Assembly: GCA_023078555.1 (NCBI GenBank) | Contig: CM041203.1 | Span: forward strand, 5,106,538 to 5,170,537 | Length of the DNA: 64,000 bases | Direction: 5' to 3' | Source: Ulva prolifera | Lineage: Eukaryota > Chlorophyta > Ulvophyceae > Ulvales > Ulvaceae | Shown: in pieces, positions 47,975-60,458 of the stretch | Position numbering within the stretch: the stretch's first letter is position 1 | Layout: each line of letters starts with the position of its first letter | Notes under the pieces: model-generated | The model's input: the letters and a program-made list of their open reading frames with translations, nothing else | Databases searched by the model: none | Told to the model about the DNA's origin: nothing | Position numbers and translations under genes: made by a program

Positions 47975-49267
47975 TTACAGGCGGCCGGTCTTGCCACCGG
48001 CGCCGTTCTCGCCCTTGGTCTGGGGTCCCTTGGTGATGGGCAGACCAGCCTGGGCAGCGCCCAAAGCGCCCCAGGTCAGGAGGGCCCCCGCGCTAGCTGC
48101 AGCACACACACCACGTCAAGGACGGCTCCTCCGAAACAGCATATCACCGTGTATCATGACAGCAGCAGTACATATCATGCATCGTTGACTGTGTGGAGAA
48201 CTTGTGGGGTAAACTGCCCAACCAAGGTGAGGTCAGGGAAGCAAGCTACACATGGCTTGAGCTGCTGATCAGGCCACAGCCAGACATGTCTTCTCGCACC
48301 GCAGACTATACACAGGTCATTCAGAATGCCAGATGTAGTTGTGCCATGGCGAGCTGCCCTGGAACCACAGTCCCAAGGACGGTGTAGATCTGTCCGTTGA
48401 AGTGTAGAACAGCTCATGAAACCATGGCTGTCGCCCACCTCGATGCATTTGCTAGAGCTTTGCACGATGTTATTGTCTTGTGATAGACAAGGTTACACTC
48501 GGTGGCGTACCGACAGCGCAGAATCGGAGCATGGAGCCACGTGACGAGAGGCCACCGGCAGCGCGCTCGAAGAACTCGTTCTGCATGTCGGGGTAGCGCT
48601 TGGTGTCCTCCTGGCCGTACATGTCCCAAGCACCGACGGTGTTGTCGAGGTCCTGCACATTGCCCGCGTGTTAGATGCGATTGCAGTCATCCGCACGCTA
48701 CAGCATACAGCGCTTCCTGATATTGCAACATCAGCATCGCCAACCAAACTTGAGTTCTGATACGAGCCTCATGGTGATCAAATTCGTTTTAAGAACGGCA
48801 TGACTAGCTGAATATGATGAAATCACCCTGAACACGGTGGCGCAGCGCGCGATTCGCTGGCAAAGACAAGCTCAGCGCAATAACAAGTCATCATTTGCGT
48901 TGAAACACGATCCCTAGAGCATCCGGCGCGGCCTTGTGCCCGGCCTGTCAAACAGGGTCTTGCAGTACGCAGGATCGCACGTTGAGGTCAAAGTACTTGC
49001 TGTCCTCGCCGTATGCGGCAACTGGGGCAGCCCTGTAAGCACATTCTGGTCTCAGGATGCCAGAAGAGGTCTGGCGAGCGCATGGAATGGCGAGGCAGCT
49101 GCGGTGCGCTTAGCTGACCAGCACACCAAGCCCACACCGACGCGCCGAGACCGAACCACCGAAGCAATGATTCACTCGAAGCAAAACAGCTTATCTTACC
49201 TTTGCGCACGAACAGGGCGAGCTCCCAGAGCGGGGCGAGCAGATGCGGCCTTGAATGAGATGGACAT
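47975..49267 (-). CDS. psaH: Photosystem I subunit VI (PsaH) precursor, complete
   Basis: PsaH sits on the stromal face of photosystem I and helps dock LHCII during state transitions. It is encoded in the nucleus and imported into the plastid. Exons 49267-49200, 49032-48981, 48652-48511 and 48096-47975 join with phases 2, 0 and 1 into 127 aa, close to the usual length of about 130. The first exon is a typical algal transit peptide (MSISFKAASARPALGARPVR). Exon 2 gives AYGEDSKYFDLN, exon 3 DLDNTVGAWDMYGQEDTKRY followed by PDMQNEFFERA, and exon 4 a hydrophobic stretch and the end LPITKGPQTKGENGAGGK. The order and spacing match chlorophyte PsaH. All introns are GT-AG. As PsaH is confined to green algae and land plants, this gene places the window in the green lineage. 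Confidence 0.96.
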
Positions 49268-51010
49268 GGCTAGTTCGGATTTGGATATGAGAAAACCTGA
49301 AGCCTTTTCGATCGAACGATTGCAACTGGTGGCGATGGATAGTGGATTTCTGGTCTATGTTGTTCCTTCCTGCGCAGTACATGCTGGTTTCCATTCGCAC
49401 GCGATCTTCACCACCGATGAAAAGTCCCGACGAATCGCGGTAGTGGTGATGCGCATCCTCCGATTCACCGCCGATCCGGTCTGTGCCTAGTGGAGCCATG
49501 CTCACTAATATGCACAAGTATCGGAGAACATTACCTTCCCATCGATCGAACCGGGTTGTATGTAGCACGAATTGCCGGTCCAGACGGGAAGTTCACGCAT
49601 CATATCAACACTGCTGCAGCCTGCTAGCCTCTGCTCAGCATCAATGAAGGCCAGCACAAGGAAACACAGGACGACGTCACTCGCCCATGTATACGACTTT
49701 CTAGCTCGGCATTTCCGCGTCTGGGCGATGTTTATCTTCATCTGTATTGTGGACGGGCACTGTTGCAGCAAGGACATCAGGTGAATATGCCAGCCCACAC
49801 TTTCCAATGTACCATCAAATGATAGCTTGCTCAGGACACATCAGTCCACAGCATTGGCACCAGTTGTCGCCGTGGGCACTGTCAACGCTACACCTGCAGT
49901 GTCGAAGAGGACCACCTGCATGGCTGCCTGGCACCAACGTTCTCTTGCACACAGCCAGCATCCGGTGCTCACTGATGATAACCACAAAGCTGAAGAGTTG
50001 GCAGAGCCCTGCCGGTACGCCCGAGGTCCCACCTTCACAACCACACCAAACAAGCCTCACCGGCCCGTGCTCTGGCAGTTTGTTACACGGCTTGACTGTG
50101 GTACAACCTGCCTCTCTGCCTTTGTAGCACTCGCAGAGGCAGAAGAGCACATTGCGCCACAGACGATCACACTGCAGGAGCGCAGCTGCATGTTTGCTAG
50201 TATATGGGTCATGCTGAGCCTGGTGGCAATGGGTGCCTCTGCTGAAGCTGCTATGGCATACAATGTACGCATCACCATGTTGGACAGAAACGAGCTGCAT
50301 AGTCGCATATGTATGGCTGGGTCTGGTGGCTCACTTTCTGAAGACAACTGAGTGGATCACATACTCCAGCAGATTCCTGACTTTGGCCACAGACCCACTT
50401 CACACAGCTGGGATCCTCATGGAGCTGCCATTTGGACTTTCGTGGCCACGCGTGGTTCATCTCTGTTCGCGATTATGTTAACAACTTATCTTCCCAGCAA
50501 GAAAGTCTGCTGGCAGCGTGTCGCCAGGAGCACAGATCATGCAAGCATGCCATGCTCTACAGCTCAACACGCCTCCACCTCAACTCCAGCTAAGTCTCAT
50601 CACGTGGCCTGCAGCATGCTCAACAGCACTCCAGAGCCACTGGCTGCACCCAAACAATATTGTGTGGCAATTCCGTGTCGGCCCATGCTACGGACATCTT
50701 GTCGAATGCCCGGGTGTCCCTCAGTCCTGAACATCAGCACCGAAACAGTGCTGCTGACTCATTGCTTGTCTGCCTGACTATTCTTTCCACATCACGGGCG
50801 TTCTCGCTGGTGTCATCTACACAGGCTTAGAAGCAACAGCGATGTTCCGCTGCGGCAAAATTTTCGGAGTGCAAGTCGTGTTGCCAAGCCTGGCAGGCTG
50901 TGCATCGATGGTTGTGGGCAATGATTGGCCTGGGTTGAAGCTGGCGGCAGCAAGCTGCGACGTTCTTGAGGAAGGCTGTGCACCAAAGGCATAGGACCAC
51001 TTCAGGCAGC
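49268..51010. other. Region upstream of psaH, no recognised gene
   Basis: Should contain the psaH promoter just above 49267. A minus-strand frame at 49505-49807 includes a hydrophobic stretch (WASDVVLCFLVLAFIDAEQR) and ends at a possible GTAATG donor. On the plus strand, 50100-50270 reads AEEHIAPQTITLQERSCMFA plus a likely membrane helix, 50340-50480 reads TTEWITYSSRFLTLATDPLH, and 50518-50730 is open. They may be exons of one plus-strand membrane protein gene, but phases were not resolved and no family is recognised. Confidence 0.3.
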
Positions 51011-51070
51011 ATGTGGGTGTTACAAGGCCAAAGCCAGAGAGGCATGCCAGGTAGCACCGCAGGGCACAGA
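51011..51070 (+). repeat. GC-rich interspersed repeat (family 2)
   Basis: TGTTACAAGGCCAAAGCC followed by a GGCATGCCAGGTAGCACCGC segment, a diverged copy of the element best seen at 60894 and 63842. Confidence 0.6.
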
Positions 51071-51853
51071 CAGGGGCACCACACCCACCGCAACCAGCAC
51101 GCAACACCGACCAGCACACCTGTGCCGCCGCACACGCCAGCACCCACCCCCGCCAACAGCCATGCACACACAGGCGCTGACAGCTTGTGTGTCGTATGGA
51201 TCGTTACGGTTGCTTCAATGGACGATCCGCGTGTACATCCATGGCGCATGGGCTCCTGTTAATTGCTAGAGCCCAGTGCCCCGTGGTAGCCGAAGGCGAT
51301 CCTCGCACGCGGTGCCATCTCTGGACGAATCCAGTGCCCCTGTCGCTAGAGTGCAGTGCCCCATTGCAGCTGTTTCGCCAGGCGTCCTGGCTTCTTACCC
51401 GAAGCTCTTCTGAGTGATTACATGCTCTGTCACAATAGTGGCTGCAGCCAGGGATCAACGAATGTTTACACACAGCTGCAGGCCTCTTGGAGCAGGGCCA
51501 GTATACGCAATCGCGGCATCTGAGAATTGGGACGATCACATCCAGAAAAACTGCTGTACATGCTGTGGAGACCGTAGTCAGCATGTCGACAAATGTGCGA
51601 TCACTATGCACACGTGCCAATATCTAAAGCAGCAAGAGCCTGCAGTCAGTCTCTTGCTCGAGCATTTAATTCCTGCCAAGGCAAACCTGCATTTTGCTGG
51701 GACTGCAAACAACACGGATACTTCCCACAAACTGAATTCCCATGCCGTGCCTGTACACATCCCTTCTCCTCGCATGTCCATCGCGCTCCACTGCCACCAG
51801 AAGACGAGAACTTGTTCAGTACATTCTTTCCAAGAGTCTATTGTGACACTCTG

Positions 51854-52828
51854 TCAGTAGCGCCTGATGGCTTTGATGACAGCATCCTTCTGTTTCTGGA
51901 GGCCCCGCTCCCCAGGAAGCGCCAGCTGTTGCTTCCTGCTGCGCCAATGTGAGTTAGTTCTGCGACCGAGCTCTACGGATTTGATGAAGTACTGTGTTGG
52001 TTGTGGAAAGCGTGGTGCATCCATAGTGCCTTTAAGACGCATCCAGGAGTTGAGGACTCCCCTTTCCAGGACGTAGAAGATGTCGAAGTGGTCTTTGATC
52101 AGCTGCTTGCTCAGGTGCCAGTACGAGTGGCACTTGTACCGATTCCGGCGAGTTGTGGGATCGAAGACAAGCTCAATAAGTTTTGCGATAACTGCAGGGT
52201 GGTCTCTGAAGTAGTTCTGCAAAGCCAAAGGCGATCAAGGCCACAGGTATGTCGTTTTCCACTCCATTGCATCCTGGGCTATGGACGGCTGCGACGTCAC
52301 GTCAGATGCGACCATACACCCAGTGTGCGGTACCTTGTGTATTCTCTTCTTTGGCCAGCACTTTTGCCGTGGTGGAGACACGCACTGTGTCGTGTGAAAG
52401 GTGCCCAACAGACCGCGCCCATATGCTGGTGTACCCTGTCCCCCAAGATATGATGCGCTGTCCATGCCAAATTTAGGGTCGCGAAATCTCAGCAAACTAC
52501 TGCTGTTTCGATGGCTCAGTGCGGGTTGAACGTTACGATTTGCATACTCGTTTTTTATTGTGTGACAGCGCTTGCCATCGCCGAGCCTGCTGCAGCTTCG
52601 TAATCAGCGCCAGATATCCAAATATCTTGATGAGCTGCACAAGTGTTGACATGGCGGGCTGTCATGCTCGCGAAGGCACGCACCTGTTCACACCACTGTC
52701 GCCAGCGCATGGACTTACAGTCGAGCTTTGCGCACCAGGACGTCGCCGAATACATAGTCCCCAGTCAGGAACGGATGCTTTGGTATCTTCTTCCATTACT
52801 GCGGAACCGCACTGCACTGCTACAGCTT
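51854..52828 (-). CDS. Unrecognised duplicated gene, copy A (3' part)
   Basis: Two exons are supported by comparison with copy B at 55710-56687. Exon 52828-52684 (GTTACAG acceptor, AACAG|GTGCGT donor) contains DWGLCIRRRPGA. The last exon, 52216-51854 (TTTGCAG acceptor), encodes 120 residues starting NYFRDHPAVIAKLIELVFDP, then RYKCHSYWHLSKQLI, FDIFYVLERG, FPQPTQYFIKSVELGRRT and ending IKAIRRY at a stop that aligns with the stop of copy B. A middle exon near 52340-52450 (GRGLLGTF...SPPRQK) is suggested by similarity, but its borders are uncertain. About half the residues of the last exon match copy B, mostly conservative positions, which supports selection on the protein. I do not recognise the family. 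Similarity to copy B continues beyond the stop (51500-51640, about 50940), with a stop codon interrupting copy A there. Confidence 0.6.
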
Positions 52829-54650
52829 CTGTAACCAACAACGGGCGAAGCTTTCGACCTGGACGCAAAGACTCATACGACACTCGTACACCTGAGTCCT
52901 GCGGCACGACCGGTTTTCCTCGTCCCGATTTCCACAATGCAAATATAACACATTCCCCGTTGCAGACACATTCTCATTACACACAAGCATGCAGAATCGA
53001 TATCAGCACACGCGGCACTCGGCAATGCATGGTCGCGGGTGTTACCGCACGAAGCGAACCCATGATATTCAAGCAGAACATACACAGCTGAACATTTTGC
53101 CGCGTAGCTGCGGAATCTGTCCTTCAGCCAATTCCATACCTTCGTACCCCAGTCCTTGAACATGCTCCGGTCATGTAGGCAGAGTCCTTGACGGGCGCAG
53201 CCTCCTTTGACAGTCGCATGAGCATCAGGATACGCCATGCACTGCTGAAGTGAGAGCGCGATCAATCCATCCACAAACCTGTGCGCACGCATGCATGCCC
53301 AAGCGTATGGGCTACGCTAGGGCGGCCTTACATTGTCATCTGTGCGTCAGCGCCCCCGCGGCCTGACCGCAGGCTAGCATGCTGTCCAGCGTTGGAGCCC
53401 CTCCGCGGACTGGGGTGTTCATCGCCTGACCATGCACTCGCACTTGTCGAGGCGCGCAGTGTCTGCAGCCGTACGGCGGCACCCCTGGCCTGAGCGCTTC
53501 GGCTGGCCCGCACTGCGGCTGCCCGCCCCAAAGCAGCCTGGGCCCTAGGGCCCTAGGGCCTAGTCTGCGCTGGGCTGGGCAGCCACAGTGCGAGCCAGCC
53601 TGGCCCTGCTCTAGATCTAAGTCAAGAGATGGCCCCTCGGCCCTTCTGTGGGATGACTGTGGACAACTCCATGATTACGTAAGAATTCAGACCACCACAC
53701 ATCCTCAGCACATCGGTGCTGCCGGCCCCTCCGGCTTTGTCCTTGTAACCCACATCCCCAGCACGTCACGGTACATGCCGCGGTCACGGCGTCCACACGC
53801 CTGAGGACACGCAGCGCGGCTGCTGCCCCCCCGGAGTGCAGCCGCTGTGCGAGCCCTCCTGCCTGAGGAACTGCCCCGGGGGCCACATGCTGCGCGCTGG
53901 GGGCCCCGCATGCATGCGTGCGTGTTAGCGGTTGCATTGGAGAGATCCGTGTGAAGCCGTGCCGCAGGCCCCGGGTGTGCACGCGCAGCGCCGACATCCG
54001 CAATGGCCAGCGCCGCAGGGGAGGGGGGGGGTGGGGGGGGGGCTTCGCAAGCTGATGCCCCACGAATGGCTGCAGGCTGTTGTACGGATGACACGCGGGT
54101 ATCAGCCATGGCATGCAAGGTGCTGACACGCGTGCTGGCAGCCCTGCATAAGCACAGCACAGCAGCCGCACATCTCTATCGGCGCCTGCGGAGTGTCTTG
54201 TGGGGCACATTTGGTGCTGCAGGTATCGCAGAGATCGGCTCAGCGCCGGGCGGCCATGGCCTCGTCCCAGAGTGTTATTCAATACTTTAAACGAGTGAAC
54301 TGCGCACAGCAGGGCAGGGTCGCGGCGGCCAGCGCCGCGCGCGCCCGGTGCATATATATGATATAATACATATGTACACTGATGCGTTGTGGTCGGTGCG
54401 GCCGCGGGGCTCTCTTTGTTCTATTGTCAGTTCACAATTTTGGCCAAGTTCTCAAGCGCTGCGGGCTACTTCCGGTGGTGGCCGTGGCGCTCAGCCCTGC
54501 CGGGTGCATTACAGGAGCAGCTATCAATTCTCTGAGCGGGGGGCGTAGGGGGCGGCCATGGCGCCAGTGGGGGTTCTGATGGCCAAATGCTCGCGGTCTA
54601 TGAGACCTGGGAGTATGTGGAACTAGCGCGGAAAATGAGGCTAGAAGATG
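52829..54650. other. Stretch without a recognised gene
   Basis: Upstream exons of copy A are expected here; a minus-strand frame near 53190-53080 (SMFKDWGTKVWNWLKDRFRS) is a candidate. 53290-54250 is GC-rich with many open frames lacking motifs, including a short CCCTAGGGCCCTAGGG palindromic run near 53545 and a G-tract at 54020-54040. Confidence 0.3.
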
Positions 54651-54708
54651 TGTCACAAGGATAAATGTGGCGAGGCGGGCAGCACCGCGGAAGAAGCAAG
54701 CAGAGCAA
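54651..54708 (+). repeat. GC-rich interspersed repeat (family 2)
   Basis: TGTCACAAGGATAAATGTGG then CGAGGCGGGCAGCACCGCGG and AAGAAGCAAGCAGAGC. It aligns with the copies at 59401, 60894 and 63842. Confidence 0.75.
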
Positions 54709-55319
54709 GTACAGCCCCAGAAACCCACGCATGCAACACAGGAGGAGGCTAGGAGATGTGTGTCTGGGTGGGTGCTTTGGTGTGCTGAGGTACTGGCCAG
54801 CTGCCCCCGGATTGGTCGACAGCGCTCGCTGCTCTGTGGAAACGGATGCGAGCATTGGAATCATCGTTGTACATTTTTGTATTTATGTTTTGCTTTTCTC
54901 TGCAAGTAACCCGCAGCAGCCTCATCAGCCCCCATAGAAGCCATTACATGTTTCCCATCGGACTGATGTTTGTCGGGTCAGCTCATTGCATGCTGTGGAC
55001 ATCTGTGAAACTCGAACAGTGCAGGTGGTCAAACTCTTACAACCTCAGCACCGGGGATGTTCGTCTCTCGACCGTGATCCTTGCTCATGTCATCCACATA
55101 GCCTCAGGTGTTTCCGAGATCGTCCATTCTGCGAAATGTGATCGAAAGCCCCGGCACAATGCCTGTCGGTGAAAACAGTGACTCTTGTGACTCTTGTGAG
55201 TACAACTCAACCCTTTTGAAGCTGGCAGCAGCAAGCTGTTGTGGCAGGAAGCCGAGGGCAGCCACGTTGGAGGCCTCCTGTGAGAGTCCAGTGCCGAATT
55301 TGCAGCTTTCTTGCCTGTG

Positions 55320-55362
55320 AAGTAAAGCAAATCTGAATTTACTGAGCCGTATCCTGTTGTTG
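55320..55362 (-). repeat. SINE-like fragment (family 1)
   Basis: Reverse complement reads AGGATACGGCTCAGTAAATT followed by CAGATTTGCTTTACT. It interrupts the block duplicated between copies A and B: the equivalent place near 50960-51590 in copy A has no such element but holds other repeats. Confidence 0.8.
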
Positions 55363-55709
55363 TGGCGTTTGATCCAGGCCTGTTGGAGCACGGCGAGCAG
55401 ACAATCTTGTCGTCTGAGCAGTAGGGCAGCAAGATGCAGACAGAACGGCGTGTATACGAAAAAGACCTCGGTCAGCATGTTGACAAAACCACGATACAGG
55501 GGAATGCAGCCAATCTCGAGCTCGAGCACTTGAAGTCTTCCTTGAAGACACTGCCTCTTGCTGGGGTAGCATAGACCACGGACAGACGAGCCACGTTGGG
55601 AAAACCAGTTTCAGGATTGACACATCTGTGTCCCTGAAATTTCCATCACTTTCCATTGCTAGGGAGATGGGCACATGCTCTCCTTGGATCAGCCGATTGC
55701 GACGATGTG

Positions 55710-56687
55710 TTAGGACCTCTTGATGCCTTTGATGAGAGCTTCTCTCTGTTCCTGGCGGAAACGATGTCCAGCAAGCTCTTTCCGTTTTACACAGTGGGTT
55801 CTGCGACCGAGCTCAACAGCTTTAAGGAAATACTCGTTTGGTGTTGGAAACTGAGGTGCATCAATTGTGCCTGTAAAATCCAGCCAACCTGCGAGGGTCC
55901 CGTTTTCCACAACGCAAAAGATGTCGGAGTGATTCTCCATCAAATTTTTCATCAGGCTCCAACACGAGTGGCACATGTACCGAGGCTGGCGGGTTGTGGG
56001 ATCCAAAACAAGCTCGATAAGTTTCGAGATGACTTCAGGGTAATCTTTGAAATAGTTCTGCAAAGTGCACGGCATTCAAAGCCGAGGATCCGAACACATC
56101 CGCCCGTCCTGCTGCGCATGATGGGTTGCGGACGGCTGCGGCATGCTCTCGACAGCTCCCGAGAGAATAGACACGCATTACCTTTATTATTTATTTTTAT
56201 TAGTATTTTTGTGTTTTCATAGGCTGGACTTCTTGCCGTGGCGGAGGCCCGCGGGGCGCTGAGAGCAAAGCTCCCGGGAGACCGCGTCCAGTCTGTGGCG
56301 CACCCTGTGCGGTAGCATACGCTGTGCTGTCCTGATGAAACTTTCGCCTACATAAGTTTAGCAACATGTTGTTCAGTGGTTAGTTTCAGGAGGTGGAGAC
56401 CAGCGTTCGCATGTTCCTGGCCTACGGCGTGCCAACTGGCACCATCGGATGGCCTGATGTTCAAATCTTAGGTCCATTACTACAACACTGCCATACTGCA
56501 TGATGTCGATGATGTCAAGCCATGGTGGACGGTCCCACTGGCGATTGGGCACACCTGCTCACCGTTCCATCGCCTGTGCCTGGCGTTGGAGCACCAGGGG
56601 GACGTCGAATGCAAGAACTCCAGTTAAGGGCCGTTGATGTTGCAGGAGATTCCATCGTCGCGCGGCTACGTTGTAGTGTTACAACCT
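55710..56687 (-). CDS. Unrecognised duplicated gene, copy B (3' part)
   Basis: Exon 56687-56555 (GCTGCAG acceptor, GAGCAG|GTGTGC donor) contains NWSSCIRRPPGAP and is 133 nt, four codons shorter than its copy A counterpart with the same phase. The last exon, 56057-55710 (TTTGCAG acceptor), encodes 115 residues starting NYFKDYPEVISKLIELVLDP, then RYMCHSCWSLMKNLM, SDIFCVVENG, FPTPNEYFLKAVELGRRT and ending IKGIKRS and a stop. Between them, GRGLPGAL...PPPRQE near 56220-56300 may be the middle exon. Paired cysteines and the conserved VELGRRT suggest a folded domain, but the family is unknown to me. Beyond the stop, similarity to copy A continues through a frame with FVNMLTEVFFVYTPFC (near 55460) and QLAAASF (near 55225), possibly further exons or decayed remains. 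Confidence 0.6.
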
Positions 56688-59400
56688 CTGCAGCCGGTAG
56701 CGAATTCAGGTAGGCGTCGACGCAACGCGGGCCACGGCACCCGTACATCAATAAGACCAATTTACAGTGTGCTGCATTTCCAAAGTACAGCTAGACCTGC
56801 TCACCGCTGCTGTCGACACCCTCCTGGCTTCAGGCGTGCAACGACCATAACGTGGCACGTGATCGTGGTCATACCGTGATGATGATGGCAAAATTGCATT
56901 GCGTACGTACCGTCAACCGCAGACCCCGTGATGCCTTGTAACCTGTAATCACTCAACTGCACTCCGCTATCGCTTCGCTCTTGAAGAGAGAGTCGCGAGT
57001 GACACAGAAATAATGCACCTCCGCGACACTGATGCGGACGGCGCTGGACTGGTTACGTGCGTCATGCTGTGGGCCAAATCCACCCACAGGAGTGGAGATC
57101 GACATCGTTCTGGCTATGTCCATATGATCGTAAGGTCTGGCGGTCCTGCGCTCGTGCTCTTCCACACAAGCAGTACCCCGTTTCACCAGTGGCGCTGACA
57201 ACGGCGTCCCGCTTGAGCCAGAAACACGTCTATACGTACCTCATGATGCTTGTCTCTCCATCATTATCGGGACTGTGCGAAGCTCGCTTACACATGGCTG
57301 GCCTGACGTCGGGCTACTTGTGCACACGGAAACGAAGTGATGCTTCGCCGAGTAACATGAAGCATCAGGATCTCAATGTGAAAAGAAGCGGGCGAGCAGC
57401 CAGTGCTCGACGAGCTGATGTGGCCGTGGGCGAGATAGACTGTTTGATCGGTTGCGCATACGAAGAAATCGGCGCCGATCTGGCCACCCGATCGACCTGC
57501 TGTCAAGTGGAGTCACTCTACGTTGCCTTCATACGTACGCAGTATACGCTGCATGTCTCGTCTCGCTAGCCAAAATCATTACGCGTGCCCGACGGATCGC
57601 GACAGACGAGATGCGCCAAGGATATGGGTGACTGTTGGTCCGGAGGCAGGAACAAGCGCATGCTAGAGAAACAATTACAATAATGCTGCGGATCGTCATG
57701 GTATCTCCCCGTAACCTGGAGGCGGATCCATGTGTCTCCGAGCTGCACCAAGTGGTCTCCACTTCTGCAGTGTCGATGCGCAGCGTTGAACAGCGCCACA
57801 GCCGAAACGGAGCAGCTATGACGAGACATGTGGATCTACACATCAGCAGGCGTAGCGTTTCGACGACTGTGGCATGTTTCTCGGCACCAGTCCTGCAGAT
57901 GGGTATCTCGTCCCTCCCAAAGATACCGCGTCAACAATAAGAATTGCTACAGCCAGCTCTCACTGCAGGTTCTGTGTTGGTGCCTCTTGACGTTTCAGTC
58001 AACCTCTGTTGCTCAGCAGTAGCACATCATCCAAGTCGTGGGATTGTGGACTGTGCTCTGCTGGGCTGCAATATCGATTTCCAAAGTACAGCAGATCGTC
58101 GTGTGTTGTCCATGTCACCTTCAGCATACCGCTGAATAAATCCTGATTGACTTCACAGCACTTTTGGCCAACATGTGCCGCAACATGATGCAACATGAAC
58201 TGCAGCCCCGCTTCAGGCGGCCCCAGAGAGAGGGCAACATCACGCATCCTGCGATAATACTCTCTTGAGCAAAGGACATCGCGATGTGAACCCTTCACTG
58301 TGACCTTTTCGAATAGCCCACACATGTGGAGTCGCGGTGGAGAAGGGACATACAGCACAGGGCCCTTGGTATAGCAAACTGTTTTTACCGGAAATCGGCT
58401 GGGCTGTGCGCTGAAATTTTGTTCGCATTGTGTTGTGGTTTGACTGCTGTCCTGCCATACAATGGCTCGAGCTTTTGTAAATCGATCCATGGTACAGAAA
58501 ACTCTGGAATTGTGTAGGTGCTGAGATGGGGGCAGCAGTAGCAGCACGATTCCACGTCGTCTGCACGTATTTGGTGCAACTTGCTCGGATGTGGTGTTGC
58601 TGCACCGCTGCAGTGCCTCTGTGTTGTTCTGTGTTAGATGAAGGATGCATCCTGGCTTTCTTGTAAAGTGAAGTTAACATTTTCACATGTGCTGTGTCCT
58701 TGTGTGTGGTTCCTACAATGCTGCCATGTCATTGGAAATATAGCTTGGTGTTTTATACAAGCTGTACATTCCAAGCTGTGCATTTCAGTGTGAATCCTGG
58801 CACCTTCAAGCCCAAGCTTGTTGTTGTCAGATCCAAGAAGGAGGCTCCTGCAAATGTTTTCTCTTTATGTGGCAGTGCAACTGTCCTGCGTGCCTGGTTT
58901 CCTAGGTTCATGCCTGCATTCCAGCTTGACTGCAGCTTGCAAACAAATGTGGGGTGCAAGCTGCAGTTGCCATGCACATGAAGAACACCAGCTGATGTAT
59001 GCCCACCATACCTGCTGCAGGTGCCAATTGTCAAAGCTCTGCAACATATGGCGCCCTTGCAGGCTGGCTGTACCACATGATGCCTGCACCAGCCATTACT
59101 GAGCTGCATTCATTGAGGCATTCATCGGACGGTGTGTGCTCGAGGCAACCCGGTGCCGCTGACAAGAATACGACGTGCAGTACGTTTGACATACAATTTA
59201 CATGATGTAAGGATCCAGTGGTGTATGACTGATGACACGGGACTGCAACAGTGCTACCTGCCTCTCAGCTGCCACCTGCCTCTCTGAACTTGTGAAAGGA
59301 TGCTTGTGCCTTCTCTGAACAAACTTTGTGCAGCCATCCTGGCTTTTCTTTTGCCATGTGTGGCAACCTGTGATGAAACTCTGAGATGAAGCATACACCC
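56688..59400. other. Stretch without a recognised gene
   Basis: Upstream exons of copy B may lie here, but none was identified. 56880-57950 resembles the 16.5-19.2 kb stretch in word use (CGTACG, CGATCG, weak GC3 bias). Frames at 57529-57843 (minus) and 58326-58517 (plus) are open but carry no motif. Confidence 0.3.
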
Positions 59401-59460
59401 ACATGTGTTACAAGGACAAAGGCAGCAAGGCGGGCAGCACTGCAAAAGAAGCAAGCATAC
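59401..59460 (+). repeat. GC-rich interspersed repeat (family 2)
   Basis: ACATGTGTTACAAGGACAAA then GGCAGCAAGGCGGGCAGCAC and TGCAAAAGAAGCAAGC, a well-preserved copy of the family. Confidence 0.8.
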
Positions 59461-60377
59461 ACCCACATGCCTCCAAGTATGTGAAGTGGACTACTTCCTG
59501 ACCACACAGGCATGGATTGATGTGGCTCACACCCAAAGATCCAGGGGCGGGCATCACCACACAGGCCACACAATCCAAGACACTGTTTGGTGTGTACAGC
59601 TCACTGCTGATGCAGGTGTGGAGTAAGTCCAGCATATATGCATGCACAAGTGAGAGAGAGCAGCCACGGGGCACAGCAGCAGCAGGCATTGGGCAGCTGA
59701 GCCATCTGAGCAGCTGCAGCTCCATTGCTGGCCCCTGACAGCATGACACAACTGACAATTTTCCACAAAGCACAGGCACACGACGAGCCACACAATGAGC
59801 TCAGAGCTCAGAGAGCACCGCACGTGAAACATATACCAGTGCTACATGCAGCAGGAAGTACATCAATATATATCGGATCCGTGCAGACGTGCGACAGCCA
59901 GCTTTGTCCTCTACACCGAACGTTTGTTCAAAAGCAACAAATTTGCGTCCTTTGCATGTGCACTGAGCAATAAGTGCAACAACCAACAACGCTGAGACTT
60001 GAAGCAGCACTCACAGTGCCAGCTATCTCTTGAGGCAGGGAGTTGAGGGAGCTGGGCCACCACATGGTGTTTTTGTGCGAGGCCGAGGCAGGTAGAGTAC
60101 CTGACAGGCTGGATGACAGCCACTGTCAGTCAGCTTCAGGAACAGAACTCCACACGCCATGCATACACACACACGCCTGCCTGCCCCCTGCTATCATGCA
60201 GCATGCATGCAAAACCAGGAAGGCACCCCCAGCATTGCAATCTTGGTCCAAGATCAGATTGCATGTATTGGGGAGAGTTGAGGTTTTGGCCTCAGGTTGG
60301 TGTGCCACCCCCGGTAGCTAGCTGGCGCAGAGTTCTGGGTGTCTGCACTGTATAGCACAGGTATCTCAGGTAGGAGA

Positions 60378-60458
60378 TAAAGTAAAGTAAATCTGAATTT
60401 ACTGAGCCGTATCCTATTGGACATTGATAACTCCGAGTTACTAACGGGACCACATGTG
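60378..60458 (-). repeat. SINE-like fragment (family 1), well preserved
   Basis: Reverse complement reads TGTGGTCCCGTTAGTAACTC, GGAGTTATCAATGTCCAATA, GGATACGGCTCAGTAAATTC and a CAGATTTACTTTACTTTA tail. It matches the 3' part of the copy at 33461 over its whole length. AGTAAAT-CTGA-ATTTACT at the junction with the tail is self-complementary. Confidence 0.88.
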
